A stretch of 64,000 nt of DNA from Burkholderiales bacterium (GTDB lineage: Bacteria > Pseudomonadota > Gammaproteobacteria > Burkholderiales > Burkholderiaceae_F), in the NCBI GenBank assembly GCA_016716275.1, contig JADJWR010000002.1:186001-250000 (forward strand), in the 5' to 3' direction. Of the stretch, positions 57,113 to 64,000 are shown in pieces (position 1 is the stretch's first letter; each line of letters opens with the position of its first letter). Below the pieces are notes generated by a model, which made no database searches, had not been told where the DNA came from, and saw only the letters and a program-made list of their open reading frames with translations. The position numbers and the translations under genes were made by a program.

Positions 57113-59467
57113 ATGGCGAGCATCGTCCTCGGCGAACGGAACCGGCAGGCGCTGCGCGTGCGCGGTCGCGTGCAGGGTGTCGGCTTTCGCCCGTTCGTCT
57201 ACCGGCTGGCGACCGACCTCGGCCTGGACGGCTGGGTGCGCAACGATGGCGAGGGGGTGCTGATCGCGCTCGCCGGCGACGAGGGACAACTGGCGCGCTT
57301 CGGTGCGCGACTCGCCGCCGAGGCGCCGGTGCTGGCGCGCGTCGACAGCGTCGAGCCGCTGCCGACCGAGCGGCTGTCGATCGCCGCCGGCTTCCGCATC
57401 GAGGCCAGCGGCGCCGGCCCGGTGACCACCGGCATCACGCCGGATGCGGCGACCTGCAGTGCCTGCCTGGAAGAGCTGTTCGATCCGGTGGACCGCCGCT
57501 GGCGCTACCCGTTCACCAACTGCACGCACTGCGGCCCGCGCTTCACAATCACCGCCGGCCTGCCGTACGACCGGCCGATGACCAGCATGGCGCGCTTTGC
57601 GCTGTGCCCGGCCTGCCGGCGCGAGTACGAGGACCCGCGCGACCGCCGCTTCCACGCGCAGCCGAACGCCTGCCCGCTGTGCGGGCCGCGGCTTTCGCTG
57701 GCCGACGCGAGCGGCAACGAGCTTGCCGTCGACGACGTGATCGCCGAGGCGCTGGCGCGCATCGCTGCCGGCGGGATCGTCGCGATCAAGGGACTCGGCG
57801 GCTTCCACCTGGTCTGCGACGCGCGCAACGGCGAAGCCGTGGCCCGCCTGCGCGCACGCAAGCATCGCGACGAGAAGCCGTTCGCGGTGATGGTCGCCAA
57901 CGCCGATTCGGCGCGCAGCTTCGCCCGCGTCGACGCCGCGGCGGCGGCGCTGCTCGCGGCGGTCGAGCGGCCGATCGTGCTGCTGCCGAAGGGCGAGGAC
58001 TGCGACGGGGCGCTGCCGGGCGTGGCGCCGGGGCTGGCCGAGATCGGCCTGATGCTGCCCTACACGCCGATCCAGTACCTGCTGTTCCACGAGGCCGCCG
58101 GCCGGCCTCGCGGCACCGACTGGCTCGGCCAGCCGCAGCCGCTGGCGCTGGTGATGACGAGCGCCAACCCCGGCGGCGAGCCGCTGGTGATCGGCAACGA
58201 CGAGGCGGTCGCGCGCCTGGGCGCGATCGCCGACGCCTTCGTGCTGCACGACCGCGACATCCTCGTGCGCTGCGACGACAGCGTGGTCCGGCCGCGTCCC
58301 GCATCTGCCAACGGATCGGCGGGCGCCGGGCGATCGCCGGGTTTCGTTCGCCGCGCCCGCGGCTACACGCCGGCGCCAATCGAACTGGCGCACCGTGCGC
58401 CGGCGGTGCTCGCCACCGGGGCGTACCTGAAGAACGCCGCCTGCCTGACGCGCGGCTCGCAGGCTTTCCTGTCGCCGCACATCGGCGACCTGGACAACGC
58501 CGCCAGCCGCATGGCGCTCGAGGAAGCGGTGGTGCACCTGCAGCGCGTGCTGGCGATCCGACCCGAGGCGATCGCACACGACCTGCATCCGGACTTCTTC
58601 AGCACCGTGCTCGCCCGGCGGCTGGCCGACGAGCTCGGCGTGCCGGCGATCGGCGTGCAGCACCATCATGCGCACATCGCGGCGCTGGCGGCCGAGCACC
58701 GGGTCGAGACGCCGCTGCTCGGCGTGGCGCTCGACGGCGTCGGGCTGGGCGAACACGACGAGGCCTGGGGCGGCGAGCTGCTGCGCCTCGACGGCGCGCG
58801 CTTCACGCGGCTCGGTCACCTGCGCGAGCTGCCGCTGCCCGGCGGCGACCGCGCCGCCCGCGAGCCGTGGCGGATGGCGGCGGCGGTGCTGCACCTGTGC
58901 GGCTGGGGCGAAGAGATCGGCAGCCGCTTCGCCTCGCAGCCGGCTGCGCCGGCGGTCGCCGAGATGCTGGCGCGGGACCTGAACTGTCCGCGCACCAGCA
59001 GCGCCGGCCGCTGGTTCGACGCTGCCGCCGGGCTGCTCGGCGTAAGCCAGGTGATGAACTACGAAGGCCAGGCGGCGATGCAGCTCGAGGCGCTCGCGGC
59101 GCGGCATCGCGGCGCGGTCCTCGAGGGCGGCCTGTGGCGGCTCGACGGCGGCGTGCTCGACCTGCTGCCGCTGCTGCAGCAGCTGGCCGACGAGCGCGAC
59201 GCGGCCGCCGGCGCGGCGCTGTTCCACGCGACGCTGGCCGCGGCGCTCGCCGAATGGATCGCGCTGGCGGCGCGCCGGCAGCAGCTCACCACGGTGGCGC
59301 TCGGCGGCGGCTGCCTGCTCAACCGCCTGCTGACGGCGCAGCTCGGCGCGCTGCTGCGCGCCCGCGGGCTGGCGGTGCTCACCGCCGAGCAGGCGCCGCC
59401 GAACGACGGCGGCATCGCGCTCGGCCAGGCCTGGGTCGCGCAGCGCCAGCTGCAAGGAGAGGATTGA
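57113..59467 (+). CDS. hypF: carbamoyltransferase HypF
   Basis: A 784-residue protein that starts cyanide synthesis by transferring a carbamoyl group to HypE. It has an N-terminal acylphosphatase domain (RVRGRVQGVGFRPFVY near 15-30), two zinc-finger-like segments (CSACLEEL with CTHCGPRF, and CPACRREY with CPLCGPRL), a YrdC-like nucleotide domain (KRKHRDEKPFAVM-type motif near 255) and a Kae1-like C-terminal domain (VGVQHHHAHIAAL near 520, ALGGGCLLNRLLT near 725). All are intact. The start at 57113 matches the family N-terminus. Confidence 0.96.
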   Translation: MASIVLGERNRQALRVRGRVQGVGFRPFVYRLATDLGLDGWVRNDGEGVLIALAGDEGQLARFGARLAAEAPVLARVDSVEPLPTERLSIAAGFRIEASGAGPVTTGITPDAATCSACLEELFDPVDRRWRYPFTNCTHCGPRFTITAGLPYDRPMTSMARFALCPACRREYEDPRDRRFHAQPNACPLCGPRLSLADASGNELAVDDVIAEALARIAAGGIVAIKGLGGFHLVCDARNGEAVARLRARKHRDEKPFAVMVANADSARSFARVDAAAAALLAAVERPIVLLPKGEDCDGALPGVAPGLAEIGLMLPYTPIQYLLFHEAAGRPRGTDWLGQPQPLALVMTSANPGGEPLVIGNDEAVARLGAIADAFVLHDRDILVRCDDSVVRPRPASANGSAGAGRSPGFVRRARGYTPAPIELAHRAPAVLATGAYLKNAACLTRGSQAFLSPHIGDLDNAASRMALEEAVVHLQRVLAIRPEAIAHDLHPDFFSTVLARRLADELGVPAIGVQHHHAHIAALAAEHRVETPLLGVALDGVGLGEHDEAWGGELLRLDGARFTRLGHLRELPLPGGDRAAREPWRMAAAVLHLCGWGEEIGSRFASQPAAPAVAEMLARDLNCPRTSSAGRWFDAAAGLLGVSQVMNYEGQAAMQLEALAARHRGAVLEGGLWRLDGGVLDLLPLLQQLADERDAAAGAALFHATLAAALAEWIALAARRQQLTTVALGGGCLLNRLLTAQLGALLRARGLAVLTAEQAPPNDGGIALGQAWVAQRQLQGED

Positions 59468-59469
59468 AC

Positions 59470-59694
59470 ATGTGCCTGGCCGTTCCGGTCCGTGTGGTCG
59501 AGCTTCGCGGCAGTGACGCGGCGATCGTCGACCTCGGCGGCATCCGCAAGGAGGTCTCCATTGCCCTGGTCGACGACGTCGCGGTGGGCGACTACGTGAT
59601 CCTGCACGTCGGCTACGCGCTGACCCGGCTCGATCCGGCCGAGGCGGCGAAGACGCTGGCCCTGTTCGCCGAGGCGGGAGTGGCGCCGCAGTGA
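59470..59694 (+). CDS. hypC: HypC, Fe(CN)2CO-carrying chaperone
   Basis: A 74-residue chaperone starting MCLAVPVRVVE with the essential Cys 2. It moves the Fe(CN)2CO group between the HypDE complex and the large subunit. It is the shorter of the two HypC-family proteins of the window and lies in the normal hypFCDE order. Its TGA overlaps the GTG start of hypD. Confidence 0.95.
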   Translation: MCLAVPVRVVELRGSDAAIVDLGGIRKEVSIALVDDVAVGDYVILHVGYALTRLDPAEAAKTLALFAEAGVAPQ

Positions 59695-60833
59695 AGTACA
59701 TCGACGAGTTCCGCGACGGCGAACTGGCGCGCGGCATCGCCGCGCAGATCGCGCGCGAAGTGCGACCCGACCGCCGCTACCAGTTCATGGAGTTCTGCGG
59801 CGGTCACACGCACGCGATCTCGCGCTACGGCATCACCGACCTGCTGCCGCCGCAGGTGAGGCTGATCCACGGCCCCGGCTGCCCGGTGTGCGTGCTGCCG
59901 ATCGGCCGCGTCGACCTGGCGATCCGGCTGGCGCTCGAGCACAAGGTGTGGCTGGCCACCTACGGCGACTGCCTGCGCGTGCCGGCGTCCGACGGCCTGT
60001 CGCTGCTGAAGGCCAAGGCGCGCGGCGCGAGGATCGCCATGGTGTACTCGGCGGCCGACGCGCTCGAACTGGCCCGCCGCAATCCGCAGCAGCAGGTGGT
60101 GTTCTTCGCCATCGGCTTCGAGACCACCACGCCGCCGACCGCGCTGGTGATCAGGCAGGCGGCGGCCGGCAAGGTCGGCAATTTCAGCGTCGTCTGCAAC
60201 CACGTGCTGACACCGTCGGCGATCACCAGCATCCTCGAGTCGCCGGAAGTGCGGCAGCTGGGCACCGTGCCGCTGGACGGCTTCATCGGGCCGGCGCACG
60301 TCAGCACGGTGATCGGCAGCCGGCCCTACGAACACTTCGCGCAGGAGTACGCCAAGCCGGTGGTGATCGCCGGCTTCGAGCCGCTCGACGTGATGCAGGC
60401 GATCCTGATGCTGGTGCGGCAGGTCAACGACGGCCGCGCGGAGGTGGAGAACGAGTTCACCCGCGCGGTGACGCGCGACGGCAATATCAAGGCGCAGGCG
60501 CTGGTGAGCGAGGTCTTCGAGCTGCGCCGCTCGTTCGAGTGGCGGGGCCTGGGCGAGGTGCCGTACAGCGCGCTGGCGATCCGTGCCGAGTACGCCGCCT
60601 TCGACGCCGAGAAAAAGTTCGCCCTCGAGACGAGGAAGGTTGCCGACAACAGGGCCTGCGAGTGCGGCGCGATCCTGCGCGGCGTCAAGCACCCGCGCGA
60701 CTGCAGGATCTTCGGCACCGTGTGCACGCCGGAGAACCCGGTCGGCTCCTGCATGGTCTCGAGCGAAGGTGCCTGCGCGGCGCACTACACCTACGGGCGG
60801 TTCCGCGAGATTCCGGTCAGGGCGGCGGCGTGA
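59691..60833 (+). CDS. hypD: HypD, Fe-S scaffold for the Fe(CN)2CO site
   Basis: A 380-residue Fe-S protein that assembles the Fe(CN)2CO unit on a HypC-D complex. Key motifs are FMEFCGGHTHAI near 28-39, HGPGCPVCVLPIG near 60-72, and the C-terminal cluster ligands in CECGAILRGVKHPRDCRIFGTVCTPENPVGSCMVSSEGAC. The start is GTG at 59691, overlapping the hypC stop codon. Length is standard. Confidence 0.96.
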   Translation: MKYIDEFRDGELARGIAAQIAREVRPDRRYQFMEFCGGHTHAISRYGITDLLPPQVRLIHGPGCPVCVLPIGRVDLAIRLALEHKVWLATYGDCLRVPASDGLSLLKAKARGARIAMVYSAADALELARRNPQQQVVFFAIGFETTTPPTALVIRQAAAGKVGNFSVVCNHVLTPSAITSILESPEVRQLGTVPLDGFIGPAHVSTVIGSRPYEHFAQEYAKPVVIAGFEPLDVMQAILMLVRQVNDGRAEVENEFTRAVTRDGNIKAQALVSEVFELRRSFEWRGLGEVPYSALAIRAEYAAFDAEKKFALETRKVADNRACECGAILRGVKHPRDCRIFGTVCTPENPVGSCMVSSEGACAAHYTYGRFREIPVRAAA

Positions 60834-60838
60834 CGGCG

Positions 60839-61930
60839 ATGGACGACAGGGGCGACAGGAAGGTAAAGGCCGGCTACGTGCGACCGCTGGATCTGAAGCA
60901 CGGCCGCGTCGACATGACGCACGGCGGCGGCGGCCGGGCGATGAAGCAGCTGATCGAGCAGCTGTTCGCCGCCGCCTTCGACAACCCGTGGCTGGCGCAG
61001 GGCAACGACATGGCCCGCGTCGAGCTGCCGCCCGGCCGCGTGGTGATGGCCACCGACAGCCACGTGATCACGCCGCTGTTCTTCCCCGGCGGCGACATCG
61101 GCTGCCTGTCGGTGCACGGCACCGTCAACGACGTGGCGATGGCCGGCGCGGTGCCGGTGTACCTGGCGGCGAGCTTCATCCTCGAGGAGGGTTTCCCGCT
61201 GGAGAGCCTCAAGCGGATCGTCGAGTCGATGGCGCGCGCGGCGCGCGAGGCGAACGTCGCCATCGTCACCGGCGACACCAAGGTGGTCGAGCAGGGCAAG
61301 GGCGACGGCGTGTTCATCACCACCACCGGGGTCGGCGTGGTCGACGACGGCTTCGACATCGGCGGGGCGCGGGCGCGGCCGGGCGACGCGATCCTGCTGT
61401 CCGGCTTCATCGGCGACCACGGCATGACCATCATGTCGACCCGCGAATCGCTCGCCTTCGGCGCCGACCTGTGCTCGGACACCGCGGCGCTGCACGGCCT
61501 GGTGGCGGCGATGCTCGAGCCGGTCGCGCCGGCGATGCGCGCCGATCCGGCGCGCGGCATCCGCGTGCTGCGCGACCCGACCCGCGGCGGGCTGGCGACC
61601 ACGCTGAACGAGATCGCCGGGCAGAGCGGCGCCGGCATGCTGATCGAGGAAGCCGCGATCCCGGTGCGGCCGCAGGTCGAGGCGGCCTGCGAGTTCCTCG
61701 GCCTGGATCCGCTGTACGTGGCCAACGAGGGCAAGCTGGTGGCGATCGTGGCGGCACCGGATGCCGATGCGGTGCTGGCCGCCATGCGCGCGCATCCGCT
61801 CGGCCGCGACGCCGCCCGTATCGGTACGGTGACCGAGGATCCGCACCACTTCGTGCAGATGGCGACGCGTTTCGGCGGCCGCCGCGTGGTCGACTGGCTC
61901 ACCGGCGAGCAGCTGCCGCGCATCTGCTGA
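60839..61930 (+). CDS. hypE: HypE, thiocarboxamide-forming dehydratase
   Basis: A 363-residue PurM-like ATPase that converts a C-terminal carbamoyl-Cys into thiocyanate, the source of the two cyanide ligands. The C-terminal PRIC with its essential last Cys is present. MTHGGGGRAMKQLI near 27 is the ATP site; VMATDSHVITPLFFPGGDIG near 65 is conserved. An in-frame GTG at 60830 would give GTGA overlap with the hypD stop; the ATG nine bases on is taken here, and the choice does not affect function. Confidence 0.96.
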   Translation: MDDRGDRKVKAGYVRPLDLKHGRVDMTHGGGGRAMKQLIEQLFAAAFDNPWLAQGNDMARVELPPGRVVMATDSHVITPLFFPGGDIGCLSVHGTVNDVAMAGAVPVYLAASFILEEGFPLESLKRIVESMARAAREANVAIVTGDTKVVEQGKGDGVFITTTGVGVVDDGFDIGGARARPGDAILLSGFIGDHGMTIMSTRESLAFGADLCSDTAALHGLVAAMLEPVAPAMRADPARGIRVLRDPTRGGLATTLNEIAGQSGAGMLIEEAAIPVRPQVEAACEFLGLDPLYVANEGKLVAIVAAPDADAVLAAMRAHPLGRDAARIGTVTEDPHHFVQMATRFGGRRVVDWLTGEQLPRIC

Positions 61931-61954
61931 CGGCGTTGCATCGGGACGCGTGCG

Positions 61955-62347
61955 ATGTGGCTGCGAAGCGTGCTGGTCTGGCTGCTGATCGCCGTCGCCG
62001 AGAGCGTGCACGGCATCCTGCGGATCGTCTACCTGCAGCCGCGGCTCGGTGATCTCCCGGCACGGCAGATGTCGCTCGTCTCCGGGGCGCTGATCATCGT
62101 CGTCATCGCCACGCTGACGATCCGCTGGATCGGCGCCACCAGCGTGCGGCAGCAGATGGCGATCGGAGCGCTGTGGCTGGCACTGACGATCGCCTTCGAC
62201 ATCGCCGTCGGCCGCTCCGTCTTCGGCTATTCATGGGAGCGCATCGGCGCCGACTTCAATCCGGTGGCGGGCGGCTATCTCGGCATGGCGATGCTCGTCC
62301 TGCTGGTCGCCCCCTGGCTGGCCGCGGGTCTGCGCGGCCAGCGCTAG
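61955..62347 (+). CDS. small membrane protein of unknown function between hypE and hypX
   Basis: A 130-residue hydrophobic protein with four predicted helices (about 3-20, 40-58, 69-87 and 105-125) and no recognised motif. I do not know its family. It lies 24 bases after hypE and 25 bases before hypX in the same direction, so it is almost certainly in the transcript. This position is unusual for hyp clusters, which commonly run hypDE directly to hypX or to regulatory genes. Confidence 0.75.
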   Translation: MWLRSVLVWLLIAVAESVHGILRIVYLQPRLGDLPARQMSLVSGALIIVVIATLTIRWIGATSVRQQMAIGALWLALTIAFDIAVGRSVFGYSWERIGADFNPVAGGYLGMAMLVLLVAPWLAAGLRGQR

Positions 62348-62372
62348 CGCGGCAGCCGGGACGACTGCCCGC

Positions 62373-64000
62373 ATGCGCATCCTGTTGCTGACCCGCAGCT
62401 TCAACAGCCTGACGCAGCGGCTGTACGTCGAGCTGGCCACGCGCGGGCACGAGGTCTCGGTGGAGTTCGACATCGCCGACTCGGTGACCGAGGAGGCGGT
62501 GGCGCTGTTTCGGCCGGACCTCGTCGTCGCGCCGTTCCTCAAGCGGGCGATCCCGGAAAGCGTCTGGCGGGCGCACCTGTGCCTGATCGTCCATCCGGGC
62601 ATCGTCGGCGACCGCGGGCCGAGCGCGCTCGACTGGGCGATCCAGGACGGCGAGGCCGAGTGGGGCGTCACGGTGCTGCAGGCCGAGGCCGAGATGGATG
62701 CCGGGCCGGTGTGGGCCGGCGAGACCTTCCCGATGCGCGCGGCGACCAAGTCGAGCCTGTACCGCGGCGAGGTGACCGAAGCAGCGGTGCGCGCGGTGCT
62801 CGAGGCGATCGAGCGCTTCGCCTCGGGCAGCTTCGTGCCGCAGCGGGTGGCGCCCGGCGCACCGGGCGTGCGCGGCCGGTCGCGGCCGCTGCTGAAGCAG
62901 CAGGCGCGAGCGATCGACTGGCAGCGCGACGACACCGCCGCCGTGCTGCGCAAGATCGCTGCTGCCGACGGCGTGCCGGGCGTTCTCGATTCGCTGTTCG
63001 GCGTGCCGTGCTTTCTCTACGACGCCCATCCGGCGGCGGCCGTGCCCGCCGCTGCCGGAAGCGTCGCCGCGCGCGGCGGCCGCGCGGTGCTGCGCGCGAC
63101 CACCGATGGCGCGGTGTGGATCGGCCACTGCAGGCGAGCGGACCGTGACGGCGCGCTGAAGCTGCCGGTGGCGCTCGCCTTTGCCGGGCAGTGGCAGCAG
63201 CTGCCGCCGGCCGACGGTTATGCCGAAATCCGCTACGCCGAGCATGGCCCGGTCGGCGTGCTGCACTTTCCCTTCTACAACGGTGCCATGAGCACCGTCC
63301 AGTGCGAGGAACTGCTCGCCGCGTATCGCGCGGCGCTGGCGCGGCCGACGCGGGCGCTGGTGCTCGCCGGCGGGCCGGAGTTCTTCAGCAACGGCATCAG
63401 CCTTACCGTGATTGAGGCGGCCGACAGCCCGGCCGACGAGTCCTGGCGCAACATCGTCGCGATGGACGAGGTCTGTCGCGCGGTGCTGGAGACCACCGAC
63501 CGGATCACGGTCGCCGCGCTGCAGGGCAACGCCGGCGCCGGCGGCTGCTTTCTCGCCTTTGCCTGCGACCGGGTGTGGGCGCGCGCCGGCGTGATCCTCA
63601 ACCCGCACTACAAGAACATGGGCAACCTGTACGGCTCCGAGTACTGGACCTACACGCTGCCGCGCCGCGTCCGTCAAGGCGAGCCGCGGGCGGTGATGGA
63701 GAACCGGCTGCCGGTGGGCGGCGCGCAGGCCGCACGGCTCGGCCTGGTCGATCGGCTGCTCGATGCGGGCCGCGACCGGTTCCTCGCGCAGGTGCTCGTC
63801 GAGGCTCGCGCCTTGGTCGAGGCGGCCGACTTCGACACATTGATCGCCGCCAAGCGGGCGCGGCGGGCTGCCGACGAGGCGCAGCGGCCGCTCGCCGCCT
63901 ATCGCGACGAGGAGCTGGCGAACATGCGGCGCAACTTCTACGGATTCGATCCGAGCTACCACTATGCGCGGGCGCACTTCGTCGGCAAGGTGCCGCACGC
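62373..64000 (+). CDS. hypX: hydrogenase maturation protein HypX/HoxX, cut by window end
   Basis: The 542 residues present cover nearly the whole protein; relatives are about 560-570 long and the frame stays open to the edge. The N-terminal half (about 1-270) is like methionyl-tRNA formyltransferase: HPGIVGDRGPSALDWAI near 76-92, with the family His and Asp. The C-terminal half (about 275-540) is enoyl-CoA-hydratase-like: GPEFFSNGISL near 332 and ALQGNAGAGGCFLAFACD near 378, including the Gly-Gly oxyanion region. HypX makes the CO ligand from formyl-tetrahydrofolate through formyl-CoA under aerobic conditions, which agrees with an oxygen-tolerant hydrogenase. The start at 62373 has no strong Shine-Dalgarno. 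Confidence 0.94.
   Translation, partial: MRILLLTRSFNSLTQRLYVELATRGHEVSVEFDIADSVTEEAVALFRPDLVVAPFLKRAIPESVWRAHLCLIVHPGIVGDRGPSALDWAIQDGEAEWGVTVLQAEAEMDAGPVWAGETFPMRAATKSSLYRGEVTEAAVRAVLEAIERFASGSFVPQRVAPGAPGVRGRSRPLLKQQARAIDWQRDDTAAVLRKIAAADGVPGVLDSLFGVPCFLYDAHPAAAVPAAAGSVAARGGRAVLRATTDGAVWIGHCRRADRDGALKLPVALAFAGQWQQLPPADGYAEIRYAEHGPVGVLHFPFYNGAMSTVQCEELLAAYRAALARPTRALVLAGGPEFFSNGISLTVIEAADSPADESWRNIVAMDEVCRAVLETTDRITVAALQGNAGAGGCFLAFACDRVWARAGVILNPHYKNMGNLYGSEYWTYTLPRRVRQGEPRAVMENRLPVGGAQAARLGLVDRLLDAGRDRFLAQVLVEARALVEAADFDTLIAAKRARRAADEAQRPLAAYRDEELANMRRNFYGFDPSYHYARAHFVGKVPH

Overview
The window is very rich in G+C throughout, is gene-dense (no gap above 300 bases), and reads as a chromosomal segment of a betaproteobacterium, most likely Burkholderiales or a relative. 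Reasons: the def / LysM / dprA / smg / topB arrangement, the Smg (DUF494) protein, a Bug-type (tripartite tricarboxylate family) binding protein, a 1600-residue NAD-glutamate dehydrogenase, and a hup/hyp hydrogenase cluster ordered as in hydrogen-oxidising betaproteobacteria. The genus cannot be fixed from sequence alone. No rRNA, tRNA, CRISPR array or insertion sequence was seen.

Layout. 1-11.9 kb: housekeeping and miscellaneous genes (alpha/beta hydrolase, peptide deformylase, LysM protein, DprA, Smg, topoisomerase III with a histone-like tail, HpcH aldolase, a membrane/spermidine-synthase fusion, a SET-domain methyltransferase, DUF1993). 12-14.7 kb: an aromatic amino-acid module (HPPD, pterin carbinolamine dehydratase, SDR, VOC protein). 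14.8-20.7 kb: a methyltransferase, a CIA30 protein with an apparent frameshift, the copper ATPase CopA coupled to a DUF4863/PnbB-like cupin protein, and TrkH. 20.8-27.2 kb: NAD-glutamate dehydrogenase and a divergent DnaQ-Cho fusion nuclease. 27.2-30.8 kb: a SLAC1/TehA-type transporter, then an iron module: bacterioferritin and its ferredoxin, with Fur-like sites shared with a divergent small protein and a lipoprotein diheme peroxidase. 30.8-34.7 kb: a small accessory (defence) patch with a broken MmeI-type restriction-modification gene and a DUF433/DUF5615 toxin-antitoxin pair. 34.7-47 kb: an SDR/DUF2867 protein, a GDT1-type Mn/Ca exporter, a dppABCDF peptide transporter (dppC is interrupted by an extreme poly-G tract), N-formylglutamate amidohydrolase, a hydrolase-LuxR fusion, a Bug binding protein and an AstE/aspartoacylase-type hydrolase.

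47.1 kb to the end: a complete uptake [NiFe]-hydrogenase system. hupS-hupL-hupC encode a membrane-bound group 1 enzyme whose small subunit carries the two extra cysteines of oxygen-tolerant enzymes. hupD-F-G-H-I-J-K process the subunits, hypA-B-F-C-D-E build and insert the Ni-Fe(CN)2CO site, and hypX (cut by the window end) is known to supply CO under aerobic conditions. An XRE/HigA-like DNA-binding protein and an 8-bp tandem repeat sit between hupC and hupD. FNR-type boxes and GTTAC/GTAAC palindromes precede both hupS and hupD, suggesting two coordinately controlled transcription units for aerobic or microaerobic H2 oxidation.

Three genes (CIA30, the MmeI-like gene and dppC) carry apparent frameshifts. 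Whether these are biology or base-calling errors needs read-level evidence. I found no convincing wholly new multi-gene system. The most interesting points are the hydrogenase control region with its embedded XRE protein, the poly-G dppC, and the decaying restriction gene next to an intact toxin-antitoxin pair.
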